Assembly: GCA_037179335.1 (NCBI GenBank)
Contig: JAKZHN010000013.1
Span: 310,001-374,000, forward strand
Direction: 5' to 3'
Source of the DNA: Cyclaneusma minus
Taxonomy: Eukaryota; Ascomycota; Leotiomycetes; Marthamycetales; Marthamycetaceae
DNA: 64,000 nt
Shown: in pieces, positions 54,568 through 64,000 of the stretch
Position numbering within the stretch: position 1 is the first letter of the stretch
How the letters are laid out: each line of letters starts with the position of its first letter
Notes under the pieces: generated by a model
What the model was told of the DNA's origin: nothing
What the model saw: the letters and a program-made list of their open reading frames with translations, nothing else
Database searches by the model: none
Position numbers and translations under genes: made by a program

Positions 54568-57524
54568 ATGGGCAGCGGGAAACACAGAGTATGTCAAGTC
54601 CAGCAGCTATTACCAGTCGAGCAGTCCGCTTACACTTTTACCTGAAGGGTCGCGGTGGAGGTCGTGGCGGTGGCCGAGGTCGAGGAGGTCGAGGACGCGG
54701 TGGAGGAGGTCGCGGCCCCCCAAGAGAAGACACTCGAGTCAGCTACGACAAGATCGACAAGAACAACGAGAAGCTCGAGAACTACTACAATGAAATTCTC
54801 GGCCTGGACGACCAAGAGAAGGAGCACTTCTGGGCTGCCTTGCGACGAGAGCTTCCAAATAGTTTCCGCTTCACTGGATCAAGAGGGTGAGGTTGGCTTC
54901 CGTCCGGATGCGCGACTCGACTAATTCATATGAACAGGCATGCGCTTGCAGTTCAGAAGCTCTTAAAGACACGATACATCCCCGAGATCACTTCAATCAA
55001 GCATAACGATGACTCGACTGTCCCCCCTCCCATTCCTGTACCCTGGTACCCGGATGAACTGGCCTGGTGGATGACGACTCCTAAGAACATTATCCGCCGT
55101 TTCCCTCCATTCGCCTCTTTCCAAAAGTTCCTGGTTTCTGAGACCACTGTTGGAAACATCTCGAGACAGGAAGTGGTTAGCATGATCCCGCCACTCGTGA
55201 TCGATATCGAGCCCGGTATGGTTGTCCTGGACATGTGCGCCGCACCAGGTAGTAAGGCTGCTCAATTACTTGAGGCAGTCCATGCAGGTGAGGAGGCCAG
55301 AGTCAGAAAGGCTTTGAGGATGCATGCGAAAGAAGATGGACGCGAGGTCTCCCCAGGACCAGCAACCGAGCAAGACTTCGACGAGAAGGATATGGGCGAT
55401 TTTGGACGAACTACCGGCCTGCTGATCGCGAACGATTCCGACTACAAACGCAGTCATATGCTTGTCCACCAACTTAAGCGATTATCCTCCCCCAACCTAA
55501 TCGTTACCAACCACGATGCGACAATGTACCCCTCGATCAAACTACCTCGTACCGAGCCTGGCCAGCCCCGATACCTGAAATTCGACCGTATCTTGGCAGA
55601 TGTGCCATGTTCTGGAGACGGTACTATTCGCAAGAATCCTACTCTATGGAAGGACTGGAGCCCTGCGAATGCCATGGGTCTCTACGTTACCCAAGTCCGC
55701 ATTCTAGTCAGGGCTCTCCAGATGTTGAAGGTGGGTGGACGAGTCGTCTATTCTACGTGCAGCATGAACCCTGTAGAGAACGAGGCGGTCATTGCATCTG
55801 CAATTGATCGCTGTGGTGGGTTGAGCAAAGTTCAGCTACTCGAAACCAAGGACAGGCTACCATTGCTGAAGAGAAAACCTGGCTTCAGGGATTGGACCAT
55901 CATGGACAAGACCGGCAAGTTCTGGAAGAGCTGGAAAGAAGTCGAAGATCATATTGCGGAGAATGGCGAAGATCATGCCCCTGCACGTGTAGTTGAGGGT
56001 ATGTTTCCTCCTCAACCGGAGGATGGTGAACAAATTCCATTGGAAAGATGCATGCGGATATACTCGCATCAGCAAGATACCGGTGGCTTCTTTATTGCGG
56101 TTTTGGAGAAGATGTCCGAGATCAGAGCAAGACCAGAAGGAGAGTCAAAGAAGACTGCGCCAAAGCCCCCAATCACAGCTATTGTCGAGGAGATCGAGCG
56201 ACAGCCTGCACCTAAGGAAGGAGAGAATGTTGCGCCCAAGATCGAGGCCGCTGACGTTCTCACGGGATTGGAGGCGCACTTGGACAGCAACATGCCGGAT
56301 TCTGAGGTGCCAGCTGATTCAAACGGAGTGGCGGGCACGAAACGACCGGCTGACGAGGAGGTTGAAATTCCCGCGGCTACGAAGAAGCTGAAGATCAAGG
56401 ATGAGCCAGATCTTATCGATGAGAACGTGGACGATGCCGCAGGAATCCGCCAGCCTCCCCCTGGCGCACAACTTGACCTCACAGTCCGACCAGGCGACAT
56501 GCATTCGGATTCCAAGGCCGATCCAATCAAGAACAAGAACCGAAACGGCCAGCAATTCGAAGAGCCATACAAGTACATCGCCACCGACCACCCAGAAGTG
56601 CAGTCCATCGAGAAATTCTACTCCATCTCCCCCCGCTTCCCTCGCGACCGCTTCATGGTACGAAACGCTAGCGGCGAGCCCGTCAAAACCCTGTACTACA
56701 CCTCTGCCCTGGCGCGCGACATCTTAACCGAGAACGAAGGCAGCGGCATGAAGTTCGTCCACAGCGGCGTCAAGATGTTCATGAAGCAAGACGTGCAATC
56801 CGAAGACATCTGCCGCTGGCGCATCCAGTCCGAAGGCATGCCCATCCTCGAAGGCTACGTGGGCGAAGAGCGCGTTGTGCGTTTGTACAAGCGTGAGACG
56901 CTGCGCAAACTGCTCATTGAGATGTTCCCTAAGGTTACCGACGGTGGCTGGGAGAATCTTGGTGAGATTGGCGAAAGAGTGAGGGATATTGGTATGGGTT
57001 GCTGTGTTCTGAGAGTCGAGCCTAGCGATGACGAAGATGGGTTTGAGGAACGCATGGTTCTTCCGCTGTGGCGAAGCTTGCATTCCTTGAATCTGATGCT
57101 GGCTAAGGAAGACAGGTCGGCGATGCTGCTCAGGTTGTTCAATGACACGACGCCGCTTGTCAATAACCAGAATGGTGCTAACAACAAGCGTGATGCGAAA
57201 GAGGTGGCTGAATTGGCGGAAGCGGCAGAGCTCCCTGAAGCTGGAGACTTGGCTGATGCGAGTGTGGCGCCCGGCTTCAAGATGGAAGATGGTGAGGTGA
57301 AGGTGGACACGTCGATGGCTATTGAATCCGCAGCTACTGCAGAGGACAGGGACATGACAGCGGCGGTCAAGGAAGGTCCTTATGGCGAGATTGTGGCGGC
57401 GGTGGATGAGGTCGGCTTCGCTGGCAAGGATGTTAGGGCTGTGGCGTTGGACAAGGGCGAGGAGCCTAAGCCGGCTGACGATCCGGCTGCGAATGTTGAG
57501 GGAACGCTCGGCAACAGCATTTGA
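54568..57524 (+). CDS. NCL1: tRNA (cytosine-5-)-methyltransferase NCL1/TRM4 (NSUN2 family)
   Basis: Three exons, 54568-54588, 54648-54886 and 54938-57524, give about 948 residues. The tiny first exon (MGSGKHR) joins a Gly/Arg-rich RGG stretch. The SAM-binding motif VVLDMCAAPGSKAAQ is followed by motif IV DVPCSGDGTIRKNP (C311, release cysteine) and motif VI STCSMNPVENEAV (C361, catalytic nucleophile). The C-terminal third contains the RNA-binding/PUA-like part and an acidic, Ala-rich tail longer than in yeast (684 aa). The enzyme makes 5-methylcytosine at several tRNA positions in the nucleus. Intron 1 (59 nt) and intron 2 (51 nt) have canonical ends. Function assignment is firm from the catalytic motifs. 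Confidence 0.95.
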
Positions 57525-57694
57525 GTGGAGAGGCGAGGTTGCTCTTTGCTCTTCGGCGTTCCATAGGGGCGGATAAAATGGCTTCCTAGCTAGATATGCA
57601 TAGGCTCCTAAATGCATGGCTTCTAAATAGATCACGTCGTCGACTTTGTTTTGAATGACGGCCTGACCTGCGAGTTGCTAATGTGACAGTTGGA

Positions 57695-57715
57695 TAACCC
57701 TAACCCTAACCCTAA
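57695..57715. repeat. interstitial telomeric repeat (TAACCC)3
   Basis: Three exact TAACCC units plus TAA, the complement of the TTAGGG telomere repeat used by most filamentous fungi. The copy number is small and the tract is internal, so it is not a chromosome end. Confidence 0.85.
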
Positions 57716-58120
57716 ACTTCTTAATGCCACTATGGGTCTTACTCTTGGCTGCTTTGTCCTAATCCCTGGATGAGATTACGAAATGGGGGTTTGTTTAGCT
57801 CCTAGATATTGTTTTAACCAAATTACATTGCTACAGCTGTTTATACTACGCTAGTGGCATTAGGAAAATTATAAAGCGGGCTTTAGCTTGAAGGGTATGC
57901 TCTGATCAAACTTATGGTTCTTGGAAATGCCCGAATGGTACTTTGGTTAATTGGTTTTCAGTCAAACGGCTGATCAGATAGGTGAGTTGAAAGGAAATTA
58001 GGAATAAAGTGAATACGGTGTGTTTTTTTTTAGATGGAGATGAGGATTTGACTGTGAGAATTAACAGGGGGGATGGTGAGGTTGGGTGGATGTAGGAGCC
58101 TGTTTTGGATTCTGGTTTGG

Positions 58121-58174
58121 AACTGAATGAACTGAATGAACTGAATGAACTGAATGAACTGAATGAACTGAATG
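58121..58174. repeat. 9-bp minisatellite, six perfect copies
   Basis: AACTGAATG is repeated six times without mismatch (54 bp). It lies in non-coding DNA; the minus-strand translation would be repeated Phe-Ser-Ser. Confidence 0.95.
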
Positions 58175-58439
58175 AGGGTTTTGTTCGTGTCGCTAGGAAA
58201 GTGCGAAAGAGAAGTTGGAACTTGGCTGGCAGAGGATACCACAAAGACGATGGTGCTGAATATAGTGAACAAATTTAGGGGCTTGTTTGCAATCCGGCAG
58301 GCTGGTCAATGAGCTTTATAGTTGTGAACTTGGGCTTGCACGGTGGGAGACTGTTTTGACTGTGAGAAAGTGTTGTGGAAAATGGAAATGATGTGGATAT
58401 CTGGCGAAGAGGAAGAAGTTAACTTTAGAGTTTAGACAA

Positions 58440-59300
58440 GGATTATAGAAATGACGGGGATGTTTTGTCTGACAGGGGAATTTGATTGTGGGAAGGAGAG
58501 TGGAGGTGACAGGGATGTTTTGTACGAGAGGAGGATATGGCTGCGGGAAGGGATTGGGGTAACGACAGAGATGTCTTGTCAGTAATATAATTAACTAATT
58601 ACGGACAGGGGCTGCAAAAATGACAGGAATGTCTGGCCCGAGAGGAGATTTGACTGTCGACAAGGACTAATGAAATCATTTAAATATCCGAACCAAAAGG
58701 AGAACCTAATTGTGGGAAATGATTGAGGCAATGGGGGGAGAGTTTTGTTCGACAGGAGAATTTGAGGACTGGGAAAGTGAGAGATATGTCTCGACCAGCA
58801 GGATGAGTTGACTATAAGAAAGGACTGAGGAAACGACGGGAATGTCTTTGCCCGAGAGAATAGGTTAGGCATAGTGGACAATAGGACAAATGACAGAAGG
58901 TATCGCACTTGAGAGCATAATTTGACTGCGGAATCGGATAGTGGAAATGACAGGATGTCACGTTTGAGAAGAGAAGTTGATTGCAAGAAGGGACTGAAGA
59001 AATGATAGGGACGTCTTGCCTGAGAATAGAATGCGATTGTAACAAAGAACTAGGAAACCGACAGAGATGTCTCACACAGGGGGAGAATTTGACTGCGACA
59101 GAGCACTGTAGAAATTACATAGCTGTCTCGCCCGAGAGAATAGTTTAGCCATGGCGAATAATAGGGCAAACAACGGGAGTTGTCTTGCTCGAGAGGGCAA
59201 TTTGACTGCAGAAAGGGCTTGTGAAAACAACGTGAAAGCCTAGGAAAAAGAAGATGATTTCACAGTAAGAATCCGCTGCAAAAAGAAGTAAATATCTGGC
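58440..59300. repeat. degenerate tandem repeat, unit about 60 bp
   Basis: Some 12-15 diverged units carry the same ordered phrases: GAAATGACAGGGATGTCTTG, then CCCGAGAGGAGAA, then TTTGACTGCGGGAAGGACT. Examples lie near 58450, 58510, 58620, 58830, 58930, 59010, 59060 and 59180. Units vary in length and contain indels. No reading frame survives on either strand. Confidence 0.65.
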
Positions 59301-59613
59301 CTGAGATAAGAATGTGAGAACGAGAAAGAATTACAGGACCAATGTGTATGTTTTGCCCGACTTGGATGTCTAGGCCTAAAATGAAATTATGAAAATTTGA
59401 CTATGGGAAAACATTAACGAAACAACAGTGCTATCTCGGCCGAGGTGAATTTCCGGTCTGAGATGGAAAATTTACCATAAGAAAGCGTTATAGAGACGCC
59501 ATATAGATCTCACCCAAGATGAATATGTAACTGCGAGGGTCGGGAAGGGCCTATCACTTGAGCAGCTACATATTCCATATAAAGTCTATCAAGCACATAA
59601 AATATCGTAATAC

Positions 59614-59694
59614 TTTTAGCCGAGTGGCTAAATGGTGAGTCTCCAGACAAATTTGATAATGCAGAATTCCGGGGTTCAACTCCCGAAAACCCTT
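59614..59694 (+). other. decayed tRNA-like sequence (class II type)
   Basis: TAGCCGAGTGGCTAAATGG resembles the D arm of Ser/Leu/Tyr-type tRNAs and includes an A box. About 40 nt on, CGGGGTTCAACTCCCG resembles a T arm, then comes a T-rich run. The T stem pairs only 3-4 bp in register and no anticodon stem fits, so it is probably a pseudogene or organelle-derived relic. Confidence 0.3.
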
Positions 59695-59975
59695 GGGGTT
59701 TTCTCTCTCTTTACAGAATATCTTCTTCTGCAAGAAGATATGTTGGAAAAGATATAAACTTATAGTGCGAAGTAAAGATCTTCACTGGCAGAAAGCACTG
59801 TATAACCAATAGTGTAAAAGTCAACGCGAGAGTTCGATTGGATAAGACTACAACCTGCTTTCCTAGCAGGGAAAATTCGCTAAGCGAAAAACCTAGTGTT
59901 GCCAGTCCACACACTACTGCGTAGAATCAACACACGGCAATTGAATGAAAACCCCCCCCACCCCATGCGAGCCCC

Positions 59976-62159
59976 CTACCAGCCCGGTTTTCGAGCTCCC
60001 TCTAAATCGTTAGCCATGTTCGATCTCTCCTGCTTCACACCCCTCCACAGTGCGCCCGCCAACTTCGCCTTCCTAGCCCTCTTCTGCCCCTTAGGCAGCG
60101 CCCTGATCGCAGCCACCCTCTGCTTTCCCTGCAAAGGCTTCTTCTCCACCTCCAGGTCCTTCATCTCCTCATCAGGATAATCAATCTCCATATCCTCCTC
60201 ATCTTTCCACTCATCCGCTGTCGTCGCCTTTTTCATTTTCGCCTCTCTCTTCGCACCAGCAACAGTTCCAAGTCTTTCCTTCGGCTCCTTGCCAACCTTC
60301 AATCCCTCGGCTCGCGCATCAACGAAAATCTGCTTAGCACCACGCGCAATGTTGCGTTCGCGCGTATTGAGCTCGTCCCGGAAGCGCTCTTTCTGCTTTT
60401 TGAGCTTGCGCCAGAGCTGTCCTTGCCGTCTCGGGTTGATGTTGCCGAGCTCGTGGGTCTCGAAGTCGATGAGCGTGGTGATGTGTTCGCGGAGCGTGGC
60501 GCGGGTAAGGCGCTTGAAGTCTCCAGGTGCAATACTGAGGATACTGTGGAGGAGGGTTGGTTCGGGTGGGGCTTGTAGGAATTCGTCGGGTCCATTGTCT
60601 TCGAACAGGTCGTCGACGTTGAAGTCGCCATCGTCGAAGGGGCCAGGAGAAGTCTGAGGAATCTGAGAGCGGGCTCTTTTCTGCTTCTCGGTTTGAACAA
60701 AGTCGGGTTTTGGATCTGGAATTTGGACTTGGAGGTCGTCCATGAGAAGGTCGTTGTGTTCTTCAAGATCGCTGGGTTCAGTAGCGTGTTCGTCACGGGG
60801 GACGAAAATACCACTGCCGTCGTCATCAGAGGGTTGGCTGGATTGGGGGGAACTCTTGGAATTATCAGCGGGCTCGAGAGCGTCGTTATCTGGTTCGTCC
60901 TTACGGAAGAACAGGCTGCTCCCAGAGTCGCTTTGATCATCGGCTTCATGATGTCCACTGCCTGAGAAGTCGTCGACGAAGATACCTTCCTCGGATTCTT
61001 CAATGTTATTCTGCTCGCCGGAACCATGATCGTGAATGTTCTGCTCTGGCTGGTCGTCCTCGATCAAATCGTCTTCAACCAAACTCTTCAAGTCCTGGTC
61101 AGAGTCGTCCTGGTAGGAGTCCACGGCTTCTCTGGCCTGTTTGTGTTCCGCATGTTCCTTAGCGAGCGTATTACCAACAACCGAAGCATTGGCGTGGGTC
61201 ACTTGCTTGGAGGCGACATGTTCAGGTTTCTCGTCTGTGGAAAGGCCTTGATCGTATTCCGGACCCGGACCTTCTTCACCAGATGTGATACCTCCGAGCC
61301 ATGCACGAACCCGATCACGGAACGGAAGCTTGTAGTCTTCCTCAACTTCTCCGAGCGCTTCGCCGAAGAAATTAGCCAGGACCCTCGGCTTCGGAAACCC
61401 ATCCTCAATTCCTTGGTGTGCATTCTGCTTGAACGGGTTGACGTTGTTCGGGCGAGCACCACCGAAGACACCACCGAATGCGGATGCGACAAGTTCTTCT
61501 TCTTGGCGTCGGGCTTCGTTGTCGCGATCATTCTGCTCCTTGATTTCTTGGGCTCGCTTGGTTTGCCAGACGAGTTCTTCTTCTCGACCTCGGCCTAGGG
61601 CCTGCTCCTTGATTTCCTTGGCAGGCTGGGTTTCCCAGACGCGTTCTTCTTCTTGGCGTAGGGCTTCGTTGAGGCAAACTTTCTGGTCCTTGTTTTCCTT
61701 GGCTTGCTGGGTTTCCCATCGTCCTTGTCTTTCTCGCAAGCTTGTCTTGAGACGATGCATCGCTTCGAGTTCGGCGAAGGTGGGTCGACCTTGTATGCGG
61801 ACGTGACTTGGCATGGGTGGCTCGAGGCTGAAGTCTTCGTCGGAGCCTGAAGAAGTAACGTCGCTTTGAGTTTGAGGATCGGTATCGTCTTCAGGGTCAG
61901 AGTCGTGTTCGTCGGAGCCCGAAGAAGCAAGATCGCTTTGAGGATCGGCATCGTGCTCATCTTCGCCGCCACCTTCGTCTTCACCCTCGCCTTCGTATTC
62001 GTCAAAGCTTTGGTCATCGTCATCGTCATCGGTATCGGCTTGGAAAGGTCCATGGACTCCCGCTTTGCTTTGTACCGGCTCGGAATCTCTGGCGTCATTT
62101 GAAGCGAAGGACTCCGAACACGACATTGAACGGTCGGGAAGTTGGTCGTAAGCGGACAT
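59976..62159 (-). CDS. acidic coiled-coil protein, function unknown
   Basis: Single exon of 727 residues from the ATG at 62159 (the frame stays open to 62255, but that part belongs to the upstream repeat array). Residues 40-110 are almost pure Asp/Glu/Ser with an internal repeat (SSGSDEHDSDPEDD and SSGSDEDF). Residues 145-225 contain three copies of a unit like WETQxAKEIKEQ...RQEEE, predicted to form a helix or coiled coil. The middle is acidic and disordered. The C-terminal 200 residues are basic and helical (QLWRKLKKQKERFRDEL and KGQKRARKAKLAGALW), suggesting nucleic-acid or nuclear association. I do not recognise the family. Its promoter is the tandem array. Confidence 0.72.
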   Translation of the reverse strand: MSAYDQLPDRSMSCSESFASNDARDSEPVQSKAGVHGPFQADTDDDDDDQSFDEYEGEGEDEGGGEDEHDADPQSDLASSGSDEHDSDPEDDTDPQTQSDVTSSGSDEDFSLEPPMPSHVRIQGRPTFAELEAMHRLKTSLRERQGRWETQQAKENKDQKVCLNEALRQEEERVWETQPAKEIKEQALGRGREEELVWQTKRAQEIKEQNDRDNEARRQEEELVASAFGGVFGGARPNNVNPFKQNAHQGIEDGFPKPRVLANFFGEALGEVEEDYKLPFRDRVRAWLGGITSGEEGPGPEYDQGLSTDEKPEHVASKQVTHANASVVGNTLAKEHAEHKQAREAVDSYQDDSDQDLKSLVEDDLIEDDQPEQNIHDHGSGEQNNIEESEEGIFVDDFSGSGHHEADDQSDSGSSLFFRKDEPDNDALEPADNSKSSPQSSQPSDDDGSGIFVPRDEHATEPSDLEEHNDLLMDDLQVQIPDPKPDFVQTEKQKRARSQIPQTSPGPFDDGDFNVDDLFEDNGPDEFLQAPPEPTLLHSILSIAPGDFKRLTRATLREHITTLIDFETHELGNINPRRQGQLWRKLKKQKERFRDELNTRERNIARGAKQIFVDARAEGLKVGKEPKERLGTVAGAKREAKMKKATTADEWKDEEDMEIDYPDEEMKDLEVEKKPLQGKQRVAAIRALPKGQKRARKAKLAGALWRGVKQERSNMANDLEGARKPGW

Positions 62160-64000
62160 CTTGACCTCCGGTCTCGGAAGAGCGGGGATAGAGGGAGGCT
62201 GTAGACGACTGTTCTGAGAACGTTCAAGCGGAGAGAGTCGTAGATAAGTAAGCAAAGAGGGTCGGAAACACTAGCTTGTGTTGTATATGGAGGAGAAGAG
62301 CTGAGAGAAGAATGCGGTTCTTCTTATGCTCTGGGGAAGCTCGCTTGTTCGCTTAAGGAGAACGTTTAAGGAGAACGTGAGCCGAAGTTGAGAGTTTGCT
62401 GCAGGTAAAGTACTGTGGTAGCGGAAGATTGTATGACCGAGTCTTTTGAAGAAGTTTGACCTCCGGTCTCGGAAGAGCGTGAGAATGGAGAAGCAGGTGA
62501 CTGTTCTGAACCTTCGGACGAAGAGGTCCTAGATAAGTGAGCACAAGGGGAGTCGTAGACACCAGCTTGTGTTGGATATGGAGGAGAGAAGAGCTGGGAG
62601 AAGAAATTTGGTCCTTCTTATGCTCTTGGGAAGCCCGCTTAATCGTGCTAAAACTCGCTCAATCGCGCTAAAGCTCGCTTAATCGCTTGAGGGAGACCGC
62701 GATCTGAAGTTGAGTTTGGGAGAATTTAGGCGACTGTTTCGAAGATGTTCCGACGTAGAGAGATCGTAGCGAAGTTTGAACGCCGAGGTCTTTGAACGCA
62801 GGTTGCAGTAGAGATGGAGATAGAGAAGTTCCTTCTTATGCTTTTGGAAACTCGCTTAATCGTACCGCGTCTCGGGTAGTCGCGCTGCGTCTCGCCTAAC
62901 CGCGCTAAAGCTCGCTTACCCCCGGGGAGAGCAATCTTAATTCGAGAGTTTGCTGCAGGTAAAGTACTTTGGTAGCGGGAGATTGTAATGACCGAGTCTT
63001 TTGAAGATGTTTGACCACCGGTCTCGGAAAAGGGTTGGTAAAAAGACTGTAGGTGACTATTGCAAACACGGTAAGGAAGTTTGCACGCCGAGGTCTTTGA
63101 CCACAGGTTGCAGCGGAGATGGAGGAGAGGAGCTGAGAGAAGAAATGTGGTCCTTCTTAAGCTCTTGGGACGCTCGCTTAACGGCGTTAAAGCTCGCTTA
63201 AGGGAGAGCTCAATCTGGAGCTGAGAGTTTGTTGCAGATACCGTGGTAACGGAAGACTGTATGGTCGGTCGATCCCTTTAAAGGAGTCTGACCTCCAGTC
63301 TCGGAATAGTGTGGACGTGGATGTGACTGTTTCGAAGATATTCCGACGTAGAGAGGTCGTAAGGAAGTTTGCACACCGATCTCCTTGAACGCAGGTTGTA
63401 GTGGAGATGGATAGAGATAGTTGATAGAAGGCGTTCCTTCTTGTGCTCTAGGAAACTCGCTTAATCGCGCTGCGTCTCGCCTAGTCGCGCTAAAGCTTGC
63501 TTAAGGCAGATAGCAAACTGAAGTTCAGAGTCTGCTGCAGGTACCGGGACAGTAGCAGACTGTATGGTCGAGTCTGTCAAACAAATTTGACCTCCAGTCT
63601 CGGAAGAGCGTCGAGGGGAAGACCGTAGATAGTTGTTCCGAAGAAGTCCAGGCCTAGAGCTCGTAATAAAGTGTGCACACCAGGGAGCCATAGACCCCAG
63701 GTACTGTGGGATACGGAGGAGGAGAGTCGGTGGGAGAAGGGTTCCTTCTTATGCTCTTGGAAACTCGCTTAATCGTACCGCGTCTCGCCTAGTCGTCCAA
63801 AGCTCGCTTAAGAGAGAGAAAGAAATCTGAATTTGAAAGTTTGCTGCAGGTACCGTGGTAGCTGGAGACTGTATGGCCGAGTCTTTCAAAGAAATTTGAT
63901 CTCCAATCTTGGAAGAGCGTAGATAGGGGGCTTGTAGGTGATTGTTTCAAAACGTTCCAGCGGAGAGGTTATAAGGAACTGTGCCCACCGAGGCCTAGAA
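62160..64000. repeat. tandem array of about 300-bp units, upstream of the acidic-protein gene
   Basis: The anchor TTGACCTCCGGTCTCGGAA or a close variant starts near 62161, 62458, 63009, 63287, 63587 and 63895, spacings of about 300, 550 (one unit has an internal deletion near 62730), 280, 300 and 310 bp. Each unit then has GTGACTGTTTCGAAGATGTT, a GGAGATGGAGAGAG-like block, TTCCTTCTTATGCTCTTGG, short CTCGCTTAATCGCGCTAAAG sub-repeats and GAGAGTTTGCTGCAGGTACC. The array abuts the start codon at 62159 and continues past the window end. No frame is conserved across units. Confidence 0.85.

Larger units (their letters stand above)
57525..59975. other. repeat field between two convergent genes
   Basis: Gene-free 2.4 kb between the 3' ends of NCL1 (+) and the acidic protein gene (-). 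Contents are an interstitial telomere tract (57695-57715), a 9-bp minisatellite (58121-58174), about 60-bp degenerate repeats (about 58440-59300) and a decayed tRNA-like sequence (59614-59694). The minus-strand frame 57912-58244 is only a translation of the minisatellite. Confidence 0.6.

Noticed and set aside
56724..57635. 303-codon minus-strand frame
   Set aside because: Shadow of NCL1, whose catalytic motifs fix the coding strand.
58121..58174. CRISPR-like array
   Set aside because: Units are directly adjacent with no spacers, and this is eukaryotic DNA.
57912..58244. 110-codon minus-strand frame with Phe-Ser-Ser repeats
   Set aside because: Translation of the 9-bp minisatellite only.

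Overview
This is nuclear DNA from a filamentous ascomycete (Pezizomycotina). The evidence is the gene style: short introns (mostly 51-117 nt) with GTANGT-like donors and CTAAC/CTAAT branch sites. It is also the gene content: a Zn2Cys6 regulator, Fma-TC-like UbiA enzyme, PTH11-type receptor remnant, berberine-bridge-type oxidases and CCPSG-type surface protein, plus TTAGGG-type telomere repeats. A helotialean or similar repeat-bearing species is plausible, but genus cannot be set from the sequence alone. Exon models were built by hand from frame continuity and splice consensus.

Layout. 0-4.5 kb: the 3' tail of an unknown gene, then a PPR1/UaY-type Zn2Cys6 activator whose first intron is GC-AG. 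4.5-11.3 kb: mostly gene-poor DNA with degenerate tandem repeats, a MITE-like element, a tRNA-Trp-derived repeat and one small Pro/Ser-rich protein. 11.3-40 kb: conserved genes of both strands: a large membrane-associated protein (-), a JmjC protein (+), the mitochondrial Obg GTPase MTG2 (+), a class II aldolase-fold protein (-), an F-box protein (-), a proline-rich transglutaminase-fold protein (-), a single-pass membrane protein (+), a membrane RING protein (+), an L-2-hydroxyglutarate-dehydrogenase-like FAD enzyme (+) and a surface protein whose frame breaks in a G run (+).

40-54.2 kb is accessory. Mobile-element debris (a MITE, three LTR-like fragments and a truncated receptor gene) surrounds five same-strand genes: BBE-like FAD oxidase, SDR, UbiA-family prenyltransferase/terpene cyclase, cytochrome P450 and a second BBE-like oxidase. 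These look like a small secondary-metabolite cluster. By inference, the UbiA enzyme makes or prenylates a terpenoid scaffold, the P450 hydroxylates it, and the SDR and the two flavin oxidases adjust oxidation states. No PKS, NRPS or class I terpene synthase is visible.

54.5-64 kb: the RNA m5C methyltransferase NCL1/TRM4 (+) and, convergent to it, an acidic coiled-coil protein (-). Between their 3' ends lies a 2.4 kb repeat field with an interstitial telomere tract, a 9-bp minisatellite and about 60-bp degenerate units. A roughly 300-bp tandem array starts right at the start codon of the acidic-protein gene, fills its upstream region and runs off the window end.
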